A stretch of DNA of 64,000 bases, from assembly GCA_017517845.1 (NCBI GenBank), contig JAFWXW010000001.1, positions 1-64,000 on the forward strand. The letters run 5' to 3'. The notes beneath the pieces are model-generated. The model was not told the origin of the DNA, made no database searches, and worked only from the letters and a program-made list of their open reading frames with translations. Position 1 is the stretch's first letter. Each line of letters begins with the position of its first letter. The stretch is from Paludibacteraceae bacterium. Lineage in GTDB: Bacteria; Bacteroidota; Bacteroidia; Bacteroidales; Paludibacteraceae. Shown here piece after piece: positions 58,400 to 64,000 of the stretch. The position numbers were made by a program, and so were the translations under genes.

Positions 58400-58846
58400 A
58401 TGAAGAAAGTATTTTTATTGGCTTTAGCCTCTATATTTTCTGTATTATGCTTCGCAAAAGAAGATGGAATAAAGATTCCTGCAGAACAGCTTCCAGAAAA
58501 AGCAAGTCTTTTTATCAAAGATTATTTCCCAACTGCCAAAATTAAAGCAGTTTATAAAAAATGGGACGAAGGTGTAGAAGAATATAAAGTCATTTTTAAA
58601 ACTAAAACTACTATAGAATTTGATATGGTAGGGGCATGGTCAGAAATAGATGTAAATGCCAAAAAGGATAAAATGCCTCGTTTCATATATAGCAATCCTG
58701 TTAATGAAACCTTGGATAGAGAATTTTTTGATAAGACTATAGACAAGGTGGAAAATGATGGTGTGTATTATGACTTTGATTTTACAGACAAATCTGAGGC
58801 AAAAATAAAAACAACAGGGCAAGTTATAGAATTTGAACAAAAATAA
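58400..58846 (+). CDS. PepSY-like periplasmic protein
   Basis: 148 residues with a signal peptide (1-19, LALASIFSVLCFAKE). The rest matches the PepSY-like (PF11396-type) pattern: a helix IPAEQLPEKASLFIKDYFPTAKI, then strands EYKVIF, TIEFDMVGAWSEIDV and a repeat of the helix-strand pattern. These small periplasmic proteins occur in many copies in Bacteroidales and their function is unknown. Only 4 bases separate it from thrS, so it is probably co-transcribed. infC behind it has its own promoter. Confidence 0.7.
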   Translation: MKKVFLLALASIFSVLCFAKEDGIKIPAEQLPEKASLFIKDYFPTAKIKAVYKKWDEGVEEYKVIFKTKTTIEFDMVGAWSEIDVNAKKDKMPRFIYSNPVNETLDREFFDKTIDKVENDGVYYDFDFTDKSEAKIKTTGQVIEFEQK

Positions 58847-58856
58847 TTAACTATTT

Positions 58857-58888
58857 TTTGCTCAGTTAATTAAAAAGTAGTATATTTG
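58857..58888 (+). promoter_or_regulatory. Promoter of infC-rpmI-rplT (-33 TTTG, -7 TATATTTG)
   Basis: TTTG at 58857-58860, a 20-base spacer, TATATTTG at 58881-58888. A full two-part match, 49 bases before the infC start. Confidence 0.75.
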
Positions 58889-58923
58889 CACCCGATTTTT
58901 TATAACTTAATTAATAAACGTTT

Positions 58924-58940
58924 GGAGGACGTATCGTATC
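58924..58940 (+). promoter_or_regulatory. Shine-Dalgarno and AUC start of infC
   Basis: GGAGG at 58924-58928, nine bases, then ATC at 58938. There is no ATG or GTG between the promoter and conserved IF3 sequence. Confidence 0.7.
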
Positions 58941-59501
58941 GCAAAGACTTTTGTACCGAGAAATAACAACGTTAAGCCTCGTCAAAAAGAAGACCAACAT
59001 CGTATCAATGATAATATCTATGGTGTAGAAGAGGTGAGACTAGTTGGAGATAATGTAGAGCCCGGTATCTACAAATTTAAAGAAGCAATGCAGATTGCAG
59101 ATGAATTAGAACTAGATTTAGTTGAGATTTCACCTTCTGCCAACCCTCCTGTTTGTAAGGTTATAGATTATTCTAAGTTCCTTTATCAATTAAAGAAAAA
59201 GGAAAAAGAACAAAAAGCTAAGAACGTTAAAGTGGTGGTTAAAGAAATTCGTTTCGGTCCACAAACAGACGAACACGATTATAACTTTAAACTAAAGCAC
59301 GCTATTAGTTTCTTAGAAGAAGGTGCTAAATTAAAAGCATACGTATTCTTCAAAGGACGTTCCATTTTATTTAAAGAACAAGGTGAAGTTTTACTTCTTC
59401 GTTTTGCAAATGACTTGGAAGAATATGGAAAAGTGGATCAAATGCCACTATTAGAAGGAAAAAGAATGATTATCATGCTTTCTCCTAAGAAAAAGAAATA
59501 A
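58938..59501 (+). CDS. infC: Translation initiation factor IF-3
   Basis: About 187 residues from the ATC at 58938. The N-terminus reads (M)[20 protein letters not shown] then [18 protein letters not shown], which is conserved IF3 sequence. A start at the first conventional codon, GTG 59034, would remove the conserved RINDNI and EVRLVG block. Further hallmarks: [23 protein letters not shown] and [24 protein letters not shown]3 keeps ribosomal subunits apart and proofreads the start codon; rare start codons of infC allow it to repress itself in other bacteria. The strong Shine-Dalgarno sequence supports this start. First gene of infC-rpmI-rplT. Confidence 0.9.
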   Translation: MAKTFVPRNNNVKPRQKEDQHRINDNIYGVEEVRLVGDNVEPGIYKFKEAMQIADELELDLVEISPSANPPVCKVIDYSKFLYQLKKKEKEQKAKNVKVVVKEIRFGPQTDEHDYNFKLKHAISFLEEGAKLKAYVFFKGRSILFKEQGEVLLLRFANDLEEYGKVDQMPLLEGKRMIIMLSPKKKK

Positions 59502-59531
59502 TGATTTTATTTACCTAATAATTTATTTACA

Positions 59532-59729
59532 ATGCCAAAAATGAAAACTAATTCCGGTGCCAAAAAAAGGTTTACCCTTACCGGATCAGGAAAAATTAAG
59601 AGAAAGCACGCATTTAAGCGTCACATTTTGACTAAAAAGACTACAAAAGCAAAACGTAATTTGACTTATTCTGGTCTAGTTTCTCCAGCAGACGAGTCAA
59701 GTGTAAAATCATTGTTGGGTCTTAAATAA
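59532..59729 (+). CDS. rpmI: Ribosomal protein bL35
   Basis: 65 residues, full length: [40 protein letters not shown]. Large-subunit protein. Second gene of the infC-rpmI-rplT transcript, 30 bases after infC. A short inverted element lies between it and rplT. Confidence 0.97.
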   Translation: MPKMKTNSGAKKRFTLTGSGKIKRKHAFKRHILTKKTTKAKRNLTYSGLVSPADESSVKSLLGLK

Positions 59730-59744
59730 GAGTTATTAACCGAA

Positions 59745-59783
59745 TGTTTAGCTTTAAGTTCGCCTAAGGCGACGCTAACAATC
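59745..59783. repeat. Short family-B-like inverted element between rpmI and rplT
   Basis: TGTTTAGC ... GCTAACAATC ends resemble those of the 1543-1682 element. The inner hairpin is GTTCGCC-TAA-GGCGAC. It could be an mRNA structure used for L20 autoregulation or a repeat remnant. Confidence 0.45.
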
Positions 59784-59799
59784 AAAAAAATTAAAGAAA

Positions 59800-60147
59800 A
59801 TGCCAAGATCAGTAAATCATGTTGCTTCTAGAGCAAGAAGAAAGAAAATTTTGAAATTAACCCGTGGTTATTTCGGCGCTCGTAAAAACGTTTGGACAGT
59901 TGCTAAAAATACATGGGAAAAAGGTCTGCAATATGCTTATCGTGACCGTAAAAACAAAAAACGTAACTTCCGCGCATTGTGGATTCAACGTATCAACGCT
60001 GCTGCACGCTTAGAAGGTATGTCATACTCTAAACTTATGGGTGCTATCCATAAAGCAGGTATCAACATCAACCGTAAAGCATTAGCTGATTTAGCTATGA
60101 ACGAACCTGCAGCTTTCAAAGCAATCGTAGATCAAGTAAAAGCTTAA
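59800..60147 (+). CDS. rplT: Ribosomal protein bL20
   Basis: 115 residues, full length: [63 protein letters not shown]. Large-subunit assembly protein and, in other bacteria, translational repressor of rpmI-rplT. Last gene of the infC operon, before a terminator. Confidence 0.97.
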   Translation: MPRSVNHVASRARRKKILKLTRGYFGARKNVWTVAKNTWEKGLQYAYRDRKNKKRNFRALWIQRINAAARLEGMSYSKLMGAIHKAGININRKALADLAMNEPAAFKAIVDQVKA

Positions 60148-60166
60148 ATATAATTGCTAAGAATAT

Positions 60167-60200
60167 AAACCTCGATTCTTTAATGAGTCGAGGTTTTTTA
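60167..60200 (+). terminator. Terminator of infC-rpmI-rplT
   Basis: AAACCTCGA/TCGAGGTTT stem followed by T. Confidence 0.85.
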
Positions 60201-60230
60201 TTGACCTTTACCTATAATTATTTATCTTTG
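60201..60230 (+). promoter_or_regulatory. Promoter of RNA methyltransferase gene (TTG, TATCTTTG)
   Basis: TTG at 60201-60203, a 19-base spacer, -7 box at 60223-60230; ATG at 60254. Confidence 0.65.
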
Positions 60231-60253
60231 TAAAGCAAAAATAAATAAGACTT

Positions 60254-60988
60254 ATGTTATCCAAAGCAAAAATAAAATTAATTAATCAGTTATCTCAAAA
60301 AAAATATCGTCAACAAACGGGACTTTTTATTGCAGAAGGTCACAAAACTGTAGAGGATATGATGGGATATTTCACCACAGAATATCTTTATTATACCTCA
60401 GATTATTCAGGAAATAAGAAAGCTAATGAATCTTGTGAGGTGACTTATGATGAGTTAAAGAAGATTTCGCGTTTAGAAACTCCACAAAATGTACTTGCTG
60501 TATTTAAGATGCCTGTTTATGAGGGTGTGGCTATTGATCCCGAAGAACTAACTTTGGCTTTGGATGGTATTCAAGATGCAGGAAATATGGGAACAATAAT
60601 TAGGATAGCAGATTGGTTTGGAATAAATAATATTTTTGCATCAAAAAACACTGTAGATATTTATAATCCAAAAGTGGTGCAAGCCACAATGGGGGCTCTT
60701 TCTAGAGTGCGTGTGCATTATGTAGATTTAGTTCAAGAACTTAATAGGGTAGATGCTCCTATTTATGTTACAGCACTAGATGGAGATAATATTAATAAGT
60801 GTTCACTTACAAAAAATGGTGTTATAGTAATGGGTAATGAGGGGAATGGTGTGTCTCAAGAGGTAATGGCATTGGCAAATAAGAAATTATTAATTCCAAG
60901 TTATCCTCCAGAAAGGCCTACATCAGAATCTCTAAATGTGTCTGTTGCTACTGCAATAGTGGTTTCTATGTTTAGGAGTCAGATTTAA
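60254..60988 (+). CDS. SpoU/TrmH-family RNA 2'-O-methyltransferase
   Basis: 244 residues. The N-terminal substrate-binding domain (KYRQQTGLFIAEGHKTVEDM) is followed by the knotted SPOUT methyltransferase domain with its three motifs: LALDGIQDAGNMGTIIRIADWFG, VIVMGNEGNGVSQEV and RPTSESLNVSVATAIVVSMF. Methylates ribose in rRNA or tRNA with S-adenosylmethionine; target not predictable (RlmB- or TsnR-like). Its 3' end overlaps the convergent uvrB by 17 bases. Confidence 0.92.
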   Translation: MLSKAKIKLINQLSQKKYRQQTGLFIAEGHKTVEDMMGYFTTEYLYYTSDYSGNKKANESCEVTYDELKKISRLETPQNVLAVFKMPVYEGVAIDPEELTLALDGIQDAGNMGTIIRIADWFGINNIFASKNTVDIYNPKVVQATMGALSRVRVHYVDLVQELNRVDAPIYVTALDGDNINKCSLTKNGVIVMGNEGNGVSQEVMALANKKLLIPSYPPERPTSESLNVSVATAIVVSMFRSQI

Positions 60989-62969
60989 TAGCTTCGAGTC
61001 TCTTTATTTCATCTCTAAGCTGAGCTGCGGTGATAAAGTCCATACTTTTGGCAGCTGTGGCCATCTCTTTTTTAAGATTTTCTATCACTTTGTCTATATC
61101 AGTTTCTGATAGTTTCTTCTTATTAGAGTATTGAACTTTGGGTTCAGAAACCACATTGATTTCTGGTAACTCAGTTTCTTTGCTTAAAACGAATTGTTCT
61201 TTGGGTTTAAGTGGTTGAGGAGTGATATTATTCTTTATATTATATTCATTCTGTATTTTACGTCTTCTGTTTGTCTCATCTATGGTAAGTTTCATACTTT
61301 CTGTAATGGTGTCTGCGTACATAATAACTTTACCATTTATGTGACGAGCTGCACGACCAGCAGTTTGTGTTAATGCTCTGTGTGAGCGTAAAAAGCCTTC
61401 TTTGTCAGCATCAAGAATTGCTACCAAAGAAACTTGTGGAAGGTCTATGCCCTCACGAAGTAGGTTTACACCTATCAATACATCATATAGTCCTTTTCTT
61501 AAATCTTCTAATATCTGAACTCTTTCTAGTGTGTCTATATCTGAGTGGATATAAGTACTTCTCACTCCGTTTCTCTTCAAATAAACATCTAGTTCTTCTG
61601 CCATTCTCTTGGTCAAAGTAGTCACTATGGTACGTTCATCTATTTCTGCTCTAGTGGCTATTTCTTCCAGTAGGTCATCTATTTGGTTTTTTGAAGGGCG
61701 TACATCTATTTCTGGGTCTAGAAGACCTGTCGGACGAATTAATTGTTCCACAATAATGCCTTCTGAGCGTTCTAATTCATATTCGGCAGGAGTGGCACTT
61801 ACATATATGGTTTGATTTTGCTTAGATTCAAATTCTTCAAATTTAAGTGGACGATTGTCCATTGCCGCAGGAAGTCTAAAACCATATTCCACTAGATTCT
61901 TTTTTCTAGCAGCATCACCACCATACATTGCTTTTATCTGAGGAATGCTCACGTGGGATTCGTCAATTACTAATAGAAAATCTTTTGGGAAAAAATCGAA
62001 TAAGCAGAATGGGGGAGTACCTGCTTTTCTGCCGTCAAAATATCTAGAATAATTTTCTATTCCTGAGCAATAACCTATTTCACGCATCATTTCCACATCG
62101 TATGTGGTGCGTTCATAAAGTCGTTTTGCTTCGTATGGTTTTCCTATTGAGTTTAAATATTCCACTTGTTTGCCTAGGTCTATTTCAATTTCACCTATGG
62201 CACGATTTACGTTTTCTTGTGTTGTAACAAAAATATTGGCAGGAGATATGGAATATTCGTCCATACTTTCCATCAAAGTGAAACTTATTGCGTCTAGCAG
62301 TTCAATGCTTTCTATCTCATCGTCCCAAAAAACTATTCTTACAACTATATCTGTGTGAGATAGCCAGACATCTACAGTTTCTCCTTTTACTCTAAATGTG
62401 GCACGCTGTAGTTCTATGTCGTTTCTGCTGTATTGAGCGCTAACCAGGTTTCTAAGTAATACATCACGCACTATTTTTTGTCCCACCTTTACATGAATCA
62501 TATTTTTGGTAAAATCTTCTGGGTTACCTATACCATAGAGGCATGATACAGAAGAAACCACTATAATATCCTTTCTGCCAGAAAGTAAAGCGGCTGTAGC
62601 AGATAAACGAAGTCTGTCTATTTCTTCATTTATTGCCAAATCTTTTTCTATATAAGTGTCGGTGGAAGGAATATAAGCCTCTGGCTGATAATAATCATAA
62701 TATGAAACGAAGTATTCTACTGCGTTATTAGGGAAAAAGTGCTTAAATTCACTATAAAGTTGTGCGGCTAATGTTTTATTATGACTAAGAACTAATGTGG
62801 GTTTATTTATTTGTTCTATTACATTGGCGATTGTAAAAGTTTTACCCGAACCGGTAACCCCAAGAAGAGTTTGGTCAGAAACTCCGTTTTCTAGTCCTTG
62901 GACTAATTGTTTTATGGCTTCTGGCTGATCTCCTGTAGGGCTATATTCCGATTTGAGTTTAAAGTTCAT
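60972..62969 (-). CDS. uvrB: UvrABC excision repair subunit UvrB
   Basis: 665 residues. DNA-damage verification helicase-like ATPase. Walker A LLGVTGSGKTFTIANVIEQ near the N-terminus, beta-hairpin region VSYYDYYQPEAYIPSTDTYIEKD, DEAD-like box VIDESHVSIPQ, motif VI region GRAARHINGKVIMYAD, and the C-terminal UVR motif (KEMATAAKSMDFITAAQLRDEIKRLE) that meets UvrC. Its start shares a base with the pspC stop (TAATG on the minus strand). The 3' end overlaps the convergent methyltransferase gene. Confidence 0.97.
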   Translation of the reverse strand: MNFKLKSEYSPTGDQPEAIKQLVQGLENGVSDQTLLGVTGSGKTFTIANVIEQINKPTLVLSHNKTLAAQLYSEFKHFFPNNAVEYFVSYYDYYQPEAYIPSTDTYIEKDLAINEEIDRLRLSATAALLSGRKDIIVVSSVSCLYGIGNPEDFTKNMIHVKVGQKIVRDVLLRNLVSAQYSRNDIELQRATFRVKGETVDVWLSHTDIVVRIVFWDDEIESIELLDAISFTLMESMDEYSISPANIFVTTQENVNRAIGEIEIDLGKQVEYLNSIGKPYEAKRLYERTTYDVEMMREIGYCSGIENYSRYFDGRKAGTPPFCLFDFFPKDFLLVIDESHVSIPQIKAMYGGDAARKKNLVEYGFRLPAAMDNRPLKFEEFESKQNQTIYVSATPAEYELERSEGIIVEQLIRPTGLLDPEIDVRPSKNQIDDLLEEIATRAEIDERTIVTTLTKRMAEELDVYLKRNGVRSTYIHSDIDTLERVQILEDLRKGLYDVLIGVNLLREGIDLPQVSLVAILDADKEGFLRSHRALTQTAGRAARHINGKVIMYADTITESMKLTIDETNRRRKIQNEYNIKNNITPQPLKPKEQFVLSKETELPEINVVSEPKVQYSNKKKLSETDIDKVIENLKKEMATAAKSMDFITAAQLRDEIKRLEAIKSDS

Positions 62970-63154
62970 TATTTACTTAATATGTACATTACTAATGCAA
63001 TGATTAAGTAACCCATAACACCGATACCACCACAAAGTGCTAGTACTACAGTTGCTAATCTCATGATTTTAGTGTCAATGCCGAAGTATTCAGCTAAACC
63101 AGCACATACGCCTAAAATCATTTTGTTGTCTGAAAGTTTTAATTGTTTAGACAT
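62969..63154 (-). CDS. PspC-domain small membrane protein
   Basis: 61 residues, consisting of one PspC domain: KLSDNKMILGVCAGLAEYFGIDTKIMRLATVV followed by a hydrophobic helix pair (LALCGGIGVMGYLIIALVMYIL). Similar stand-alone PspC proteins are common and are linked to envelope stress, but no other psp gene is here. It precedes uvrB with overlapping TAATG, so uvrB depends on the same promoter. Confidence 0.85.
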   Translation of the reverse strand: MSKQLKLSDNKMILGVCAGLAEYFGIDTKIMRLATVVLALCGGIGVMGYLIIALVMYILSK

Positions 63155-63182
63155 AGTTTTATGTTTTTAAAAATTTACGCTA

Positions 63183-63190
63183 CAAAGATA
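63183..63190 (-). promoter_or_regulatory. Promoter -7 box (TATCTTTG) of pspC-uvrB
   Basis: Minus strand, 28 bases before the pspC ATG. Confidence 0.6.
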
Positions 63191-63231
63191 GTTATTATAA
63201 TTAATATATTAAAAATATCATATAAAATTTG

Positions 63232-63239
63232 TATCTTTG
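63232..63239 (+). promoter_or_regulatory. Promoter -7 box (TATCTTTG) of pfp
   Basis: 70 bases before the ATG at 63310. Divergent from the pspC promoter. Confidence 0.6.
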
Positions 63240-63309
63240 CACTTTGTGAGATAGAGTTTTATATCACAAGTGAAATATAATTGAAAAATTTATCTTTAAT
63301 TTTATTTAT

Positions 63310-64000
63310 ATGACAAAAAGTGCATTACAAAAAGCAAGAGCTGCTTACCAACCAAAGCTTCCTAAAGCTTTAAAAGGTGCTATCGCTCTTAAAGAAGGTG
63401 AAGCTACTCAATCTGTAGCAGACCAAGAAGCTATCAAAAACTTATTCCCTAACACTTATGGAATGCCAGTAGTAACATTTGAAGTTGCAGAAGAAGCAAA
63501 AGAACTTCCTGCTATCAACGTAGGTGTTATCTTGTCTGGTGGTCAGGCTCCTGGTGGTCATAATGTGATTTCTGGTATTTTCGACGGTCTTAAATCTTTA
63601 AACAAAGACTGCAAACTTTATGGTTTCTTAGGTGGTCCTAGCGGTTTAATCGACCACAAATACATGGAATTAACTGCAGAAATCGTTGATGAGTATCGTA
63701 ACACAGGTGGTTTTGATATCATCGGTTCTGGTCGTACAAAACTAGAAGAAACTGCACAATTCGACAAAGGCATTGAAATTTGCAACGAACTAGGTATCAA
63801 AGCGTTAATCATCATTGGTGGTGACGACTCAAATACTAATGCTTGTGTTCTTGCAGAATATTACCTACAAAAAAATACAGGTATCCAAGTAATCGGTTGT
63901 CCTAAAACTATCGACGGTGACCTTAAAAACAATATGATTGAAACTTCTTTTGGTTTCGATACAGCATGTAAAGTATATTCAGAAGTTATCGGTAACATTA
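63310..64000 (+). CDS. pfp: Diphosphate-fructose-6-phosphate 1-phosphotransferase, 5' part
   Basis: The first 230 residues of a phosphofructokinase of the long PPi-dependent class; the 3' end is outside the window. VGVILSGGQAPGGHNVISGI is the first nucleotide-fold motif, then LIIIGGDDSNTNA, where Asp replaces the Gly of ATP enzymes (GGDDS), and CPKTIDGDLKN, whose Lys marks PPi use. The N-terminal 60-residue extension (KARAAYQPKLPKALKGAIALKEG) is typical of the long class. Catalyses reversible phosphorylation of fructose 6-phosphate with PPi, consistent with ppdK in the same window. Confidence 0.93.
   Translation, partial: MTKSALQKARAAYQPKLPKALKGAIALKEGEATQSVADQEAIKNLFPNTYGMPVVTFEVAEEAKELPAINVGVILSGGQAPGGHNVISGIFDGLKSLNKDCKLYGFLGGPSGLIDHKYMELTAEIVDEYRNTGGFDIIGSGRTKLEETAQFDKGIEICNELGIKALIIIGGDDSNTNACVLAEYYLQKNTGIQVIGCPKTIDGDLKNNMIETSFGFDTACKVYSEVIGNI

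Noticed and set aside
59034..59036. GTG as start of infC
   Set aside because: It would remove conserved IF3 residues encoded upstream in the same frame and lacks a ribosome-binding site.

Overview
The window comes from the chromosome of a low-GC member of the phylum Bacteroidota, most likely order Bacteroidales. Four things point there. Promoters almost all carry the phylum's TAnnTTTG -7 box. The window encodes type IX secretion proteins (PorU, PorV) and cargo with a type IX C-terminal sorting domain. Shine-Dalgarno sequences are rare, with exceptions at mutB and infC. Central metabolism looks fermentative: pyruvate phosphate dikinase, a pyrophosphate-type phosphofructokinase and a two-subunit methylmalonyl-CoA mutase suggest a PPi-based glycolysis with succinate/propionate metabolism. 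I cannot name a genus. I saw no tRNA, rRNA, CRISPR array, transposase, prophage or recognisable defence system.

Layout. 0-7 kb: 3' end of pgi; an SPFH/prohibitin gene; recF-DUF721-yggS with overlapping stops and starts; ppdK. 6.7-14.1 kb (minus strand): guaA with a degenerate glutaminase half; the pair porV-ispF; the pair FAH-family hydrolase-porU. 14.2-19 kb: dnaE-trxA and, opposite, rpmE. 19.2-25.6 kb: an esterase with a surface/regulatory partner, then mutA-mutB. 25.9-32.4 kb: an RND efflux operon (TetR regulator, TolC-like channel, adaptor lipoprotein, pump, small PII-like protein).

32.7-53.5 kb is the accessory region. Two giant, unit-by-unit collinear paralogues of about 3,050 and 3,160 residues each have a signal peptide, a PCMD-like N-terminal domain and about 30 cadherin-like beta-sandwich repeats. 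They are followed by a CotH-family secreted protein with a canonical type IX sorting domain. The first giant gene is cut by a single in-frame TAA; everything downstream of it remains open.

53.6-64 kb is housekeeping: HU; a 30-residue very basic COX24-like protein; RNase G; endonuclease III; thrS; a PepSY-like periplasmic protein; infC (starting at AUC)-rpmI-rplT; a SpoU-type RNA methyltransferase; uvrB and pspC on the minus strand; and the 5' part of a PPi-phosphofructokinase.

The intergenic DNA is notable. A roughly 106-125 bp structured element follows pgi, trxA and mutB, and its stem sequences differ between copies while staying complementary. A second element with GTTAG/CTAAC inverted ends follows the SPFH gene and yggS, with a short form between rpmI and rplT. 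Degenerate GTTAGGA heptamer tracts occupy three other gaps. The strongest candidates for something undescribed are the giant paralogue pair with its unusual shared C-terminal tail and the covarying 3' element.
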